This document shows, in pieces, positions 9,885 to 18,778 of a DNA stretch of 64,000 bases. The DNA is from Polymorphobacter_B sp038225475. GTDB lineage: Bacteria > Pseudomonadota > Alphaproteobacteria > Sphingomonadales > Sphingomonadaceae. The notes under the pieces were generated by a model, which was not told the DNA's origin, ran no database searches, and worked only from the letters and a program-made list of their open reading frames with translations. Where the stretch lies: positions 62,001 to 126,000 of the forward strand of contig JBBRRA010000001.1 in assembly GCA_038225475.1 (NCBI GenBank). Reading direction: 5' to 3'. Both the position numbers and the translations under genes were made by a program. Position 1 is the first letter of the stretch. Every line of letters starts with the position of its first letter.

Positions 9885-10835
9885 TCAGCGGCGCAACAGC
9901 GGACACGGCGGTAATTGCTTACGGCGGTCGAGCCCGGTCGTTTCGGGCAATGTCATGGCAAGCGCACCGGGCACCCCGCTGAATGCCAGCCGGACCGGAC
10001 GGCGCAGCCGCACTTCGGGCGTCGCCACAAGCCCCGCAAACGCCGCCGCAACCGAGGCCGGGCAAACCGTATCGACCGTGCCCGCAAGCCGCAGGTTGCC
10101 GTGTTCGGGCACAGTGCCGCTCGCCGCGATCGCCAGCACTTCGCCGCTCGCATCGGCTAGCGTCAGGCGGGTAATCTCGACCGCGCCGCCGTCGGCCCAA
10201 TCGGCCACACTGTGCAACGGCGCAGTCGCGGTGATGGTCACCGTTGCGGCAAGTGCCAGCGGGTCCCCCCCGGCGATACGGACGACGCTCCCCGCCAGCA
10301 CGATCTCGCCCTGCGCGGCTGCTGTCGCGGCTCGACGGTCCGTGGGCGTCTCGCGGAGATGGACCTCGAGGCGGTCGGCGCTGATCTCGCCGGGAATGAT
10401 CCCGACGCTGAAGCGCGGATGGTCGAAGACCGATGACAGCCGCACCAGCCGGCCTTGTGCCAGATGGACACTCGACAACGCCGCCGGGGCGGACAGCGCG
10501 AACGTCGCCCGGTCGATCGGCGCGACCGCAAAGCGCAGCCGGGGCTGGGTCAGGCGCACCACGGTCAATTCTGGGCGCCACGGTCCGCGGTCGGCGGCAA
10601 CCGAGGCTGCCGATACCGTGGCGATCAGCCCCGGCCCCGCCGTTGCCAGCGTCGGCGCTTCGACGCTTGCCGCAACGCGATAGGGAAAGCCGCCGATCGT
10701 GACCGCGCGGCCGGGCAGCACCGCTGCAACCTCGGTACGGAACGCGTCCGCATACCCGGTCCACAGCGCATAATATCCAGCCACGCCGACCACCAGCGGC
10801 ACGAAAGTCACCCAAAGCGGGACGCGGCGCTTCAC
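9885..10835 (-). CDS. DUF2125 domain-containing membrane-anchored protein
   Basis: 316 residues with a GTG start. An N-terminal signal anchor (about residues 6-28, PLWVTFVPLVVGVAGYYALW) leads a beta-rich, presumably periplasmic body. GGFPYRVAASVE near residue 48 matches the conserved start of DUF2125, a family found almost only in alphaproteobacteria and without assigned function. It begins one base after the plsC stop, so it is the distal gene of the fab-mltG-plsC cluster, suggesting an envelope-related role. Confidence 0.8.
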   Translation of the reverse strand: MKRRVPLWVTFVPLVVGVAGYYALWTGYADAFRTEVAAVLPGRAVTIGGFPYRVAASVEAPTLATAGPGLIATVSAASVAADRGPWRPELTVVRLTQPRLRFAVAPIDRATFALSAPAALSSVHLAQGRLVRLSSVFDHPRFSVGIIPGEISADRLEVHLRETPTDRRAATAAAQGEIVLAGSVVRIAGGDPLALAATVTITATAPLHSVADWADGGAVEITRLTLADASGEVLAIAASGTVPEHGNLRLAGTVDTVCPASVAAAFAGLVATPEVRLRRPVRLAFSGVPGALAMTLPETTGLDRRKQLPPCPLLRR

Positions 10836-10836
10836 G

Positions 10837-11520
10837 TCAGGTAACCGAGTTGATCGCGGTATGGACCCGCGCTTCGATGTCGTCGCGGTCGAGCCCGGGC
10901 GGGATCGGCGCGAGGAAGCGCATCGTCACGACACCGGCATGTTTGACGAAGCTTTTGGGCCAGCAGGTCGCCGAATCGAGCGCCACCGGCACCAGCGGCA
11001 CCTTTAGCGCGCGGTACAACCCCGCGAGGCCGGGCCGCAGCGGCGGCTGCGTTCCCGGCGGCGCGCGCGTGCCTTCGGGGAAGATCACGATCGGGCGGCC
11101 CGCGTCGCGTGCGCCCTGTGCCGCGCGCAGCATGGTGCGCAGCGCGGTCGCCGAGCCCGCGCGGTCGACGGGAATCGTGCCGTGCTGGCGCGCTGCAAAG
11201 CCCCAGAATGGGATCTGGTGCAGCTCCGCCTTCATTACCACCGCGGGATTATCGAACAGCCACAGCGTCAGGATCGTCTCATAGGCCGACTGATGCTTGA
11301 GCGCGACGATGACGCCGTTCTGCGGCACGGTCCCCTCGATCTTGAGCTTGATCCCAAGGATCCCATGCGAGGTCAGCACGAACCAGCCCGCCCAAAGCCG
11401 CGCCATCCGGTTGATCGCACGCGGCGAAATCAGCGCGCCGACGGCCGCCCCGACAACCAGCGGCACCGATCCGACATAGAAGACCAGCGTGAAAACCAGC
11501 GAGCGAAGGAACGCGATCAT
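10837..11520 (-). CDS. plsC: 1-acyl-sn-glycerol-3-phosphate acyltransferase
   Basis: 227 residues from the ATG at 11520, which overlaps the stop of the YdcF-like gene. An N-terminal membrane segment (about 5-33) precedes the acyltransferase core: block I KHQSAYET (an HX4E variant of the usual HX4D), block III FPEGTRAPPG, and block IV VPLVPVALDS. The enzyme acylates lysophosphatidic acid to phosphatidic acid at the inner membrane. Its position behind fabD-G-acpP-F links acyl-ACP supply to phospholipid synthesis. A glutamate in the block I position is common in alphaproteobacterial relatives as far as I know, so activity is not in doubt. Confidence 0.88.
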   Translation of the reverse strand: MIAFLRSLVFTLVFYVGSVPLVVGAAVGALISPRAINRMARLWAGWFVLTSHGILGIKLKIEGTVPQNGVIVALKHQSAYETILTLWLFDNPAVVMKAELHQIPFWGFAARQHGTIPVDRAGSATALRTMLRAAQGARDAGRPIVIFPEGTRAPPGTQPPLRPGLAGLYRALKVPLVPVALDSATCWPKSFVKHAGVVTMRFLAPIPPGLDRDDIEARVHTAINSVT

Positions 11521-12056
11521 CGATCGAGCGCCACAACCGCACGCCGGAGCAGGAATTTGGTATATTCGCGGGCCTGGCCCTGCACGCCTTCGGACGCCGG
11601 CACTGCGTCGGGCAGCAGGCGCACCGAGGCCGGCAACCGTGCGCGGAATTCGAGCATGGCACGCCGCATGTGCGTCGCCGACGTGACCAGCCGCAACGAC
11701 GTATAGTTGTGCCGCGCCGCCCAAAGCGCCGATTGCTCGGCGTTCGACCGCGTATCGATCGCCTCCATATCGAGATCGACGCGCTTGATAAACAACGCGC
11801 GCGGCACAGCGGCGGCTTCGGACAGTTCGGATTTGTCGACGCGCTTGTGGACACCCGAAACCAGCAGCCGCTGCGCCGCGCCATGCTGCAGCACATCGAG
11901 ACCGCGCGCCAGCCGCCCGGCACCCCCCGTCAGCACGACGATCGCATCGGTGCCAAGCGACACCGGAGCAGCCCCGGGGAGCGTTTCGGCAAACCAGACA
12001 AACCCCGCCAGCCACGCCAACATCAGCAACGCGCCAAGGCGCAGAACCAGCCTCAT
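11517..12056 (-). CDS. YdcF/ElyC-like DUF218 protein
   Basis: 179 residues starting at 12056, where the ATG overlaps the mltG stop (ATGA); a longer frame from 12089 is less likely. One N-terminal membrane helix (about 3-22) is followed by the DUF218 core: IVVLTGGAGRLARGLDVL, LLVSGVH, the TRSNAEQSALWAA motif and LRLVTSATHMRRAM. Relatives such as SanA/ElyC act in envelope integrity and lipid-linked precursor metabolism. The neighbours mltG (peptidoglycan) and plsC (phospholipid) agree with an envelope role. The exact substrate is unknown. Confidence 0.82.
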   Translation of the reverse strand: MRLVLRLGALLMLAWLAGFVWFAETLPGAAPVSLGTDAIVVLTGGAGRLARGLDVLQHGAAQRLLVSGVHKRVDKSELSEAAAVPRALFIKRVDLDMEAIDTRSNAEQSALWAARHNYTSLRLVTSATHMRRAMLEFRARLPASVRLLPDAVPASEGVQGQAREYTKFLLRRAVVALDR

Positions 12057-13036
12057 CGCTCGCCGCGCGCCCGGCGCAGCGCGAACCACTTGGCAACATT
12101 GGCATTATGCTGCGCCAGCGTATCGGCGAACACATGGCCGCCGCTGCCGTCGGCAACGAAATACAGCGCCTTGGTCGACGCCGGCGCAAGCACCGCGGCA
12201 ATCGCATCGCGCCCCGGGTTGGCGATCGGCCCGACCGGCAGCCCGGCACGCGCATAGGTATTATAGCCGTTGACGGCGTCGAGTTCGGACCGCCGGATGC
12301 GCCGCCCGAGCGGCTTGCCTTTGGTGATCGGATAGATCGTCGTTGGATCGGCATCGAGCTTGATGCCTTGCCGCAGCCGGTTCGAATAAACCCCGGCGAT
12401 CAGCGCGCGTTCGTCGGGCTTGCCGGTTTCCTTCTCGACGATCGATGCGAGGATCACCGCCTCCTCGGGCGACTTGACCACCGTTTCGGCGGACCGCGCC
12501 GCCCACAGCTTGGCAAGCTCGGTGTTCATCGCCGCCTGCATCGTCTTTAGCGCCGACGCGCGCGAAGTGCCGGTGGCGAAGCTATAGGTGTCGGGCAGCA
12601 CCGACCCTTCGCGCACTTCGGGCACCGCGCCCGTCAGCGCCGCCAGCCCGGCGAGCCGCTCGGCGACCAGCACCGAAGGTAACCCTTCGGGGATCGTCAG
12701 CCGCGCCGCCACGACCAGCCCGCGCTGCATGCGCTGATAATCCTCGGCCCAACTGGCGTTTGCCGGAAAGCGATAGACGCCCGCCTTGATCGCACCGGGC
12801 TTGCCGAACAGCCGGGCGAGCAGCTTGAACTGCCCTGCGGACGCGATCACACCCTTGTCCTCGAGCCGATGCGCGGCGGCATCGAGCGTCGCGCCGGCCG
12901 GGATCACGACCTCGGTCGACCCGCTGCCGGCTTCACCGCGGAACCACGGCTTGATCAGCAGCGCGCCGCCGAACAGGACCAACAACACGCTGAACACGCC
13001 GGCAAGCCCCATCCGGCCGGGGCGGCGGCGGCTCAT
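12053..13036 (-). CDS. mltG: Endolytic murein transglycosylase MltG
   Basis: 327 residues from the ATG at 13036, four bases after the fabF stop. A basic N-terminus and one membrane helix (about 9-28, AGVFSVLLVLFGGALLI) anchor a periplasmic YceG domain with a LysM-like start. The catalytic region ASIVEKETGKPDERALIAG contains the essential glutamate, followed by SNRLRQGIKLDADPTTIYP and YNTYARAGLPVGPIANPG. The enzyme cuts nascent glycan strands and sets their length. A fab-mltG link is widespread in bacteria (in E. coli mltG also follows fab genes). Confidence 0.92.
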   Translation of the reverse strand: MSRRRPGRMGLAGVFSVLLVLFGGALLIKPWFRGEAGSGSTEVVIPAGATLDAAAHRLEDKGVIASAGQFKLLARLFGKPGAIKAGVYRFPANASWAEDYQRMQRGLVVAARLTIPEGLPSVLVAERLAGLAALTGAVPEVREGSVLPDTYSFATGTSRASALKTMQAAMNTELAKLWAARSAETVVKSPEEAVILASIVEKETGKPDERALIAGVYSNRLRQGIKLDADPTTIYPITKGKPLGRRIRRSELDAVNGYNTYARAGLPVGPIANPGRDAIAAVLAPASTKALYFVADGSGGHVFADTLAQHNANVAKWFALRRARGER

Positions 13037-13040
13037 ACCC

Positions 13041-14303
13041 CTAGACTGCCCGGAACACGAGCGTGGCGTTGGTGCCGCCAAAGCCGAAGCTGTTGTTGAC
13101 CACCGCCTTCACCTTGCGACGCTTGGGGACGTGCGGCACCAGATCGACGCCGGCGCAACCTTCCGAAGGGTTGTCGAGATTGAGCGTTGGCGGCACGATC
13201 TGGTCGCGGATCGCCAGCGCACAAAAGATGCTTTCGACCGCGCCCGCGCCGCCGAGCAGATGCCCGGTGGCCGACTTGGTCGACGACATCGAGACGGTCT
13301 CGATCGCGCTGCCGAACAACCGCCGCACCGCACCGAGTTCGAGCTCGTCGCCCATCGGCGTCGAGGTGCCGTGCGCGTTGATGTAATCGATGTCCGACGG
13401 CGCAAGGCCTGCCTTGCGCAGCGCCATCTCCATCGACCGGAACGCCCCCGAGCCGTGCGGATGCGGCGCGGTGACGTGATAGGCGTCGCCGGTCAGCCCG
13501 TAACCGATGACCTCGGCATAGATTTTCGCACCGCGCGCCTTGGCATGCTCATATTCCTCGAGCACGACGATTCCCGCACCTTCGCCCATCACGAACCCGT
13601 CGCGGTCACGGTCGTACGGGCGGCTGGCGCGTTCGGGGGAGTCGTTGAAGCCCGTCGACAGCGCGCGCGCCTGGCTGAACCCGGCGATGCCGAGCGGGCA
13701 GATCGCGCCCTCGCTGCCGCCCGCCACCATGACGTCGGCATCGTCGAGCGCGATCAGCCGCGCCGCGTCGCCGATGGCGTGCGCGCCGGTCGAGCACGCC
13801 GTTACCACCGCATGATTGGGCCCCATCAGGCCGTATTTGATCGAGACCTGCCCCGAGATCAGATTGATCAGGCGGCCGTGGACGAAGTGCGGTGAAACGC
13901 GGCGCGGGCCGCGTTCGTGAAGGACGATCGATTCCTTCTCGATGCCCGGCAAACCGCCGATGCCCGACCCGATCATCGTGCCGGCGCGGAAGCGTTCGGC
14001 CTCGCTCATATCGGTCAAGCCGGCATCTTCGAGCGCCTGGCCAGCGGCGTCGATGCCGAAGATGATGAACGGATCGACCTGCCGCTGCACCTTGTGATCG
14101 ATGCGCTTGTTAATGTCGAAGCTGTTGCCGGTGCCGTCGCCGTGGCGCACCTCCATGGCAATCCGGCAGGCATAGTCGGTCGGATCGAAGATCGTGATCG
14201 GCCCCGCACCCGACTTCGACGCAAGGATATTGGCCCACACGGTTTCCGCCGCTGCCCCCAGCGACGTGACCATGCCGATCCCGGTGATAACTACCCGACG
14301 CAT
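13041..14303 (-). CDS. fabF: 3-oxoacyl-ACP synthase II (KASII)
   Basis: 420 residues, normal length. It condenses malonyl-ACP with acyl-ACP in fatty acid elongation. The Cys-His-His triad is visible: TACSTGAHAIGDA (about residue 168), NAHGTSTPMGDELE and SATGHLLGGAGAVE. The glycine-rich C-terminus NNSFGFGGTNATLVF is typical. About 100 bp separate it from acpP upstream, and mltG follows immediately, so it is central to a minus-strand operon running from fabD to DUF2125. Confidence 0.95.
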   Translation of the reverse strand: MRRVVITGIGMVTSLGAAAETVWANILASKSGAGPITIFDPTDYACRIAMEVRHGDGTGNSFDINKRIDHKVQRQVDPFIIFGIDAAGQALEDAGLTDMSEAERFRAGTMIGSGIGGLPGIEKESIVLHERGPRRVSPHFVHGRLINLISGQVSIKYGLMGPNHAVVTACSTGAHAIGDAARLIALDDADVMVAGGSEGAICPLGIAGFSQARALSTGFNDSPERASRPYDRDRDGFVMGEGAGIVVLEEYEHAKARGAKIYAEVIGYGLTGDAYHVTAPHPHGSGAFRSMEMALRKAGLAPSDIDYINAHGTSTPMGDELELGAVRRLFGSAIETVSMSSTKSATGHLLGGAGAVESIFCALAIRDQIVPPTLNLDNPSEGCAGVDLVPHVPKRRKVKAVVNNSFGFGGTNATLVFRAV

Positions 14304-14408
14304 CTGCGACCTTTCCCCAGGCTTGGCGCACTCGAACGCGAAACGGCCCCCCGCACCCGCGAGGAGCCGCCTGTCATCGAATGATCCTGTGCACTTCCAG
14401 CATCCGGA

Positions 14409-14648
14409 TTACCCGGCGTGGTGCGTCTCGATGAAGCCGATCGCGTCCTTGACGGTCAGGATCTTTTCGGCGGCATCATCGGGAATCTCGACCCCGAATT
14501 CTTCTTCGAACGCCATCACGAGCTCGACGGTGTCGAGGCTGTCGGCACCCAAATCGTCGATGAAGCTTGCATCTTCGGTGACCTTGTCGGCCTCGACGCC
14601 CAGATGTTCGATGACGATCTTCTTAACGCGATCGGCGACGTCGGTCAT
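14409..14648 (-). CDS. acpP: Acyl carrier protein
   Basis: 79 residues from the ATG at 14648 (MTDVADRVKK), behind a GAAGGG ribosome binding site. The phosphopantetheine attachment serine is in DLGADSLDTVELVM. The protein is acidic and helical as expected. It carries growing acyl chains between the Fab enzymes encoded on both sides and to PlsC-type acyltransferases. Confidence 0.96.
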   Translation of the reverse strand: MTDVADRVKKIVIEHLGVEADKVTEDASFIDDLGADSLDTVELVMAFEEEFGVEIPDDAAEKILTVKDAIGFIETHHAG

Positions 14649-14724
14649 GTTCAACCCTTCTGATGGATAAATCTCAAATGTGGCGATAGCGGTGCGGCTG
14701 GCGCGTGACAAGCCCGGTGGACGT

Positions 14725-15459
14725 TCAGATCATCGCCATGCCGCCGTTGACGTGCAGCGTCTGACCCGTAACGTAGGCAGCTTCGGCCGATGCGAGATAG
14801 ACGACGGCCGCCGCGACATCGCCGCCCGCGCCAAGCTTGCCCGCCGGGATCCGCGAGGTCAGCGCCGTCTTTTGCGCGTCGGGCAACGCCTCGGTCATCG
14901 CCGACGCGATGAACCCCGGCGCGACGCAGTTGACGGTGATGCCACGGCTGGCGACTTCCTGCGCCAGTGCCTTCGACATGCCGATCAGCCCGGCCTTCGA
15001 CGCGGCATAATTGACCTGCCCCGGATTGCCGGTAACGCCGACCACCGAGGTGATCGAAATGATGCGCCCGCTGCGCGCTTTCATCATCGGCTTGCACGCC
15101 GCGCGCATCAGGCGGAATGCAGCCTCGAGATTGACGCGGATCACCGCATCCCATTCGGCGTCCTTCATGCGCATCGCGAGATTGTCGCGTGTCACGCCGG
15201 CGTTGTTGACGAGGATGTCGAGGCTGCCCAGCGCCTCGACCGCGCGGGGCACCAGCGCATCGACCGCTGCGGCGTCGCTCAGGTCGCAAGCCAGCACCAC
15301 CGACCCCGGCAGCTCGGCCGCCAGCGCCTCGAGCGGCTCGAGCCGCGTTCCCGACAACGCCACCCGCGCGCCCTGAGCACCCAGCGCGCGTGCGATCGCC
15401 GACCCGATGCCGCCGCTCGCGCCGGTCACGAGCGCGGTCCTACCGGTCAGATCGAACAT
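14725..15459 (-). CDS. fabG: 3-oxoacyl-ACP reductase
   Basis: 244 residues from the ATG at 15459 (MFDLTGRTALVTGAS), behind a weak AAGGGA site; the frame stays open upstream but the extra residues are not FabG-like. The NADP-binding motif is TGASGGIGSAIARALG, NNAG follows at about residue 86, and the catalytic Ser-Tyr-Lys set lies in ITSVVGVTGNPGQVNYAASK. It reduces beta-ketoacyl-ACP in the elongation cycle. It lies between fabD and acpP, the standard order. Confidence 0.95.
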   Translation of the reverse strand: MFDLTGRTALVTGASGGIGSAIARALGAQGARVALSGTRLEPLEALAAELPGSVVLACDLSDAAAVDALVPRAVEALGSLDILVNNAGVTRDNLAMRMKDAEWDAVIRVNLEAAFRLMRAACKPMMKARSGRIISITSVVGVTGNPGQVNYAASKAGLIGMSKALAQEVASRGITVNCVAPGFIASAMTEALPDAQKTALTSRIPAGKLGAGGDVAAAVVYLASAEAAYVTGQTLHVNGGMAMI

Positions 15460-15617
15460 GCGACATGGTCCCTTCGAGCTATGCAAAGTTGATGAAGTTG
15501 ACGACACGTCGGGGGACGCAGCACCCCCCATGATCGCGTGGGGCGCTGGCAATTATCGCCGAGGGGCTGGTTAAACATCAGGTTTTATAGCCGATTTGGT
15601 TCACAGCGTCAAGGCAG

Positions 15618-16556
15618 CTACAGCGACTTCAGCACCGCCTCGATGCCCGCCATATCGACTGCCGACACCACCGGCGCATCGGGAGCGATCCGCTTGCCCA
15701 TCGGGCCGAGCACCTTGCCGCCGAGTTCGACAAAGCCGGTCACCCCGCCGTCGACCATCGCCAGCACCGATTCGCGCCAGCGGACGGTGGCAGTGACCTG
15801 TTCGACCAGCAATCGCCGGATTTCGGCAGGGTCGGTGACCGCAGCCGCGGTGACGTTCGACACCAACGCCACAAACGGCGCGCGCAGGTCGGTATCGGCG
15901 AGCGCGGCCGCCATCGCATCGGCGGCGGGCTGCATCAACGCGCAGTGGAACGGTGCCGACACCGGCAGCAGCACCGAATGACGCGCACCGGCCAGCCGGG
16001 CGAGATTGATCGCGCGCGCCACGGCCTCGACATGGCCCGACACCACGACCTGCCCCGGCGCATTGTCATTGGCGACCGCGCACACAAGGTGCTGCGCCGC
16101 ATCGGCGGCGACCCTGGTGACGGCGTCGAAATCGAGGCCGAGCAGTGCCGCCATCGCGCCCTCGCCCGCTGGCACCGCCGCCTGCATGGCGTCACCGCGC
16201 ACCCGCAGCAGCCGCGCCGCAGCGGCCAGCGGCAGCGAACCCGCCGCGACCAGCGCGCTATATTCGCCCAGCGAATGCCCCGCGACGAATGCCGCCTTGT
16301 CCGCCAGCCGCACGCCGCCGTCGGCCTCCAGCACGCGCAGCGCCGCGATCGACACCGCAAGGATCGCCGGTTGCGCATTTGCCGTCAGCATCAGTTCGGC
16401 GGGGTCGCCGTGCCACATCAGCGCCGACAGCTTTTGCCCGAGCGCATCATCGACTTCCTCGAACACTGCGCGCGCCACCGGACTGGCGGTGCTGAGCGCA
16501 TGGCCCATACCGGTGGCCTGGCTGCCTTGTCCTGGAAAAATGAATGCACGCGTCAA
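15618..16556 (-). CDS. fabD: Malonyl-CoA:ACP transacylase
   Basis: 312 residues, normal length. The N-terminus FIFPGQGSQATGMG, the nucleophile motif GHSLGEYSALVAAG and the later VSAPFHCALMQPA with the catalytic histidine are all diagnostic. It loads malonyl groups onto ACP. It is the first gene of the minus-strand fab operon; the roughly 180 bp upstream to the divergent TPR gene at 16739 must hold the promoters of both. Confidence 0.95.
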   Translation of the reverse strand: MTRAFIFPGQGSQATGMGHALSTASPVARAVFEEVDDALGQKLSALMWHGDPAELMLTANAQPAILAVSIAALRVLEADGGVRLADKAAFVAGHSLGEYSALVAAGSLPLAAAARLLRVRGDAMQAAVPAGEGAMAALLGLDFDAVTRVAADAAQHLVCAVANDNAPGQVVVSGHVEAVARAINLARLAGARHSVLLPVSAPFHCALMQPAADAMAAALADTDLRAPFVALVSNVTAAAVTDPAEIRRLLVEQVTATVRWRESVLAMVDGGVTGFVELGGKVLGPMGKRIAPDAPVVSAVDMAGIEAVLKSL

Positions 16557-16738
16557 AGCTGGCTCCCCATGATTTTGGATGCGCGCTTAGGCGTTCGAAG
16601 GGCGTGTGGCAACCTGACGCGCGGCCCAAGCGTATAGACTTTGCGGCGGCGATCGGATTGGATAAGACCGTTCCCGTATCGGCCATCCGGCCGGGCCCAG
16701 ATTCATGTCCAGTCGGACCTAGACGTAAGAGGATCACC

Positions 16739-17851
16739 ATGACGAGTGCTCACCGGATTGCGCTGATTGCCGCACTGGCATTGACGCCCGCGCTTGCGAC
16801 GCCGGCCGCTGCGTCGGTGTCGCCCGCCGTCGGCAAGCCGCTCCAGGCCGCCGCCGGCGCGGTCAAGTCGGGCAACACATCGGCCGCACTCGCCGCCATT
16901 GGGCAGGCCAAGGCTGCCGCCAAGACGCCCGAGGAGCGCACCAAGGTCGCGCAGATGGCGGGCTATATCTACAACCGCGCCGGCCAGTACGGCAAAGCCG
17001 CTGCCGAAATGGAAGCTGTCGGTGCCCCGCCCAAAACGCTCGCCGCGCTTTATTATCAGGCCGGTAATTACGGCAAGGCCGTCGAACTGGCCCGCCGCGC
17101 CGGCGGCGAAGACATGCAGATCCTGATTGCGCAGGCATCGGTGCGGCAGGGTCACTATCAGGAAGCCGTGACGGCGTATAACAAGCTGATCGCGTCGAAC
17201 GGTGCCAAGCCGATCTATCTCGAGAATCTTGCCGGCGCGCAGTATAAGGCGGGCGACAAAAAGGCGTATCTCGCCACCACCGAAAAGCTGATCCGGGTCG
17301 ATGCCAGCCCGGCACGCTGGCGGACGCTGCTCGTCGAGGCGCAGAAGAACCAGATGAGCCCGCAGGCCAAGCTGGCGCTGTTCCACCTGATGTCGGCCAC
17401 CGGCAACATCACCCGGCCCGAAGATTATCAGGAGTTCGCCAAGCTGGCGATCGTCAACAATCAGCCCGGCGTTGCCGAAAAGGTGTTGAGCCAGGCCGGC
17501 GGCAGCGTCGGTTCGGATCCGATGACGCAGAAGCTGGCGCAGGCGGCGGCGCAGCGGTCGCAGGCAGCAGGCGCGCAGGCGCCCAAGCTCGCGGCAAATC
17601 CCGCCACGGCGGCGCAGGCCGGTGGAGCCTATCTCGGCCTCGGCCAGTATCCCGCCGCGGTCGCAGCCTATGGCAAGGCAGTTGCCGCCGGCGGTGCCGA
17701 TGCCGATTCGGCGCGCGTCTTTCAGGGCATTGCACAGGTCAAGGCCGGGTCATCAGGCGCTGCCAAGGCGACTTTTGCCGGCGTTCCGGACAAAAGCGGC
17801 ATGAAAGACATCGCGCAGCTTTGGCAGCTTTACGCCTCGACGCACGGCTGA
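16739..17851 (+). CDS. Exported tetratricopeptide-repeat protein
   Basis: 370 residues from the ATG at 16739 with AAGAGGA upstream. A signal peptide (about residues 1-24, ALIAALALTPALATPAAA) is followed by repeated helical pairs of TPR/Sel1 style, e.g. YNRAGQYGKAAAEMEAVG, YQAGNYGKAVELARRAG and YLGLGQYPAAVAAYGKAV. Probably a periplasmic scaffold; no enzyme motif. It is divergent from fabD and separated from rpsF by a terminator hairpin, so it is monocistronic. I do not recognise a named family. Confidence 0.75.
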   Translation: MTSAHRIALIAALALTPALATPAAASVSPAVGKPLQAAAGAVKSGNTSAALAAIGQAKAAAKTPEERTKVAQMAGYIYNRAGQYGKAAAEMEAVGAPPKTLAALYYQAGNYGKAVELARRAGGEDMQILIAQASVRQGHYQEAVTAYNKLIASNGAKPIYLENLAGAQYKAGDKKAYLATTEKLIRVDASPARWRTLLVEAQKNQMSPQAKLALFHLMSATGNITRPEDYQEFAKLAIVNNQPGVAEKVLSQAGGSVGSDPMTQKLAQAAAQRSQAAGAQAPKLAANPATAAQAGGAYLGLGQYPAAVAAYGKAVAAGGADADSARVFQGIAQVKAGSSGAAKATFAGVPDKSGMKDIAQLWQLYASTHG

Positions 17852-17871
17852 CCTGCCCGCTCGGCCCTTTG

Positions 17872-17906
17872 GGGGCGGGGTAAAGACTTGCATCCCCCGC
17901 CCCTTT
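17872..17906 (+). terminator. Rho-independent-type terminator after the TPR gene
   Basis: GGGGCGGGG (17872-17880) pairs perfectly with CCCCGCCCC (17895-17903), loop of 14 bases, followed by TTT. It lies 21 bases after the TPR stop. The U-tract is short, as is usual in GC-rich genomes. Confidence 0.6.
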
Positions 17907-17950
17907 CGGTCATAGCGACCGCCTCGACATCGGCCGGGTCACCCCGGCCG
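17888..17950 (+). promoter_or_regulatory. Possible rpsF promoter and leader hairpin
   Basis: TTGCAT (17888-17893) and CATAGC (17911-17916) are 17 bases apart and could serve as -35/-10 of the ribosomal operon. Downstream, CGGCCGGG (17931-17938) pairs with CCCGGCCG (17943-17950) around a TCAC loop, then TTTGTC. In other bacteria S6:S18 binds the rpsF leader; whether this hairpin does so is unknown. Confidence 0.3.
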
Positions 17951-18023
17951 TTTGTCGTTTACGCCAGCCGGAGGGGCTGCGGATGGTCCGCAGTCAACGA
18001 TCGGCACATGGGAGCTGAATTGC

Positions 18024-18527
18024 ATGCCGCATTACGAGCATGTCTTCCTCGCGCGTCAGGACCTGGCCACTGCCCAGGTCGATGCGCTGAGCGAGGCCTT
18101 TACCAAGATCATCACCGACCATGACGGTCGCGTCGCCAAGAATGAATATTGGGGACTGCGCAGCCTCGCCTACCGGATCAAGAAGAACCGCAAGGCGCAC
18201 TATGTCATGTTCAACCTCGACGCGCCGTCGGCGGCAGTCGCCGAGCTCGAGCGTCAGGTCGGCCTGTCCGAAGATATCCTGCGCTTCATGACGGTGCGCG
18301 TCGAAACGCTCGAGGATGGCCCGTCGGCAATGATGCGCCGCAACGAAAGCCGCGAGCGCGACGGCGAGCGTCCGGGTGGCGATCGCGGCGACCGTGGCGA
18401 TCGTGGCGACCGCCCGCGTGGCGACCGGCCCGACCGCGGCGACCGTCCGCGTGGCGGCGGTGACCGCCCCGGCGGCGGCTTTGGTGGCAATGATCGTGGC
18501 GGCGGCTTCCGTCCGCGCCCGGCCTGA
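18024..18527 (+). CDS. rpsF: 30S ribosomal protein S6 with long Arg/Gly/Asp-rich tail
   Basis: 167 residues from the ATG at 18024 (MPHYEHVFLARQ). The first 95 or so residues are a normal S6 fold, with YWGLRSLAYRIKKNRKAHY and FMTVRVE. The remaining 70 residues are low-complexity, built from GDR, PRGD and GGG units and ending FRPRPA, much longer than the E. coli tail. S6 binds 16S rRNA as a dimer with S18, whose gene follows 14 bp downstream. The tail is presumably disordered and could interact with RNA. The genetic order rpsF-rpsR-rplI is canonical. Confidence 0.95.
   Translation: MPHYEHVFLARQDLATAQVDALSEAFTKIITDHDGRVAKNEYWGLRSLAYRIKKNRKAHYVMFNLDAPSAAVAELERQVGLSEDILRFMTVRVETLEDGPSAMMRRNESRERDGERPGGDRGDRGDRGDRPRGDRPDRGDRPRGGGDRPGGGFGGNDRGGGFRPRPA
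18372..18470 (+). repeat. Degenerate short tandem repeats in the rpsF tail
   Basis: Imperfect copies of a 9-base unit resembling GGCGACCGT/C (GDR codons) run through this stretch and encode GDRGDRGDR, PRGDRPDRGDRPRGG. Likely to vary in copy number between strains. Confidence 0.65.
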
Positions 18528-18541
18528 AGGTTTAAAGACAC

Positions 18542-18766
18542 ATGGGACGTCCATTTTTCCGCCGCCGCAAAAGCTGCCCGTTCTCGGGCCCCAATGCGCC
18601 GATCATCGACTATAAGGATGTGCGCCTGCTCCAGGGCTTCGTCTCGGAGCGCGGCAAGATCGTGCCGAGCCGCATCACCGCCGTTTCCGGCAAAAAGCAG
18701 CGCGAGCTGGCTCAGGCGATCAAGCGCGCCCGCCATATCGGCCTGCTGCCGTTCCTCGTTAAGTAA
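18542..18766 (+). CDS. rpsR: 30S ribosomal protein S18
   Basis: 74 residues. The basic start MGRPFFRRRKSCPFSG and the core DYKDVRLLQGFVSERGKIVP, ending KRARHIGLLPFLVK, are canonical. It forms a heterodimer with S6 on the platform of the small subunit. It lies between rpsF and rplI with short spacers, so it is translated from the same message. Confidence 0.97.
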   Translation: MGRPFFRRRKSCPFSGPNAPIIDYKDVRLLQGFVSERGKIVPSRITAVSGKKQRELAQAIKRARHIGLLPFLVK

Positions 18767-18778
18767 GGCGCAGACCTC

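Noticed and set aside
11521..12354. N-terminal extension of the plsC frame to 12354
   Set aside because: The extension overlaps the YdcF-like and mltG genes in another phase, is Arg/Ala/Cys-rich, and the ATG at 11520 with an ATGA overlap gives a normal PlsC length.
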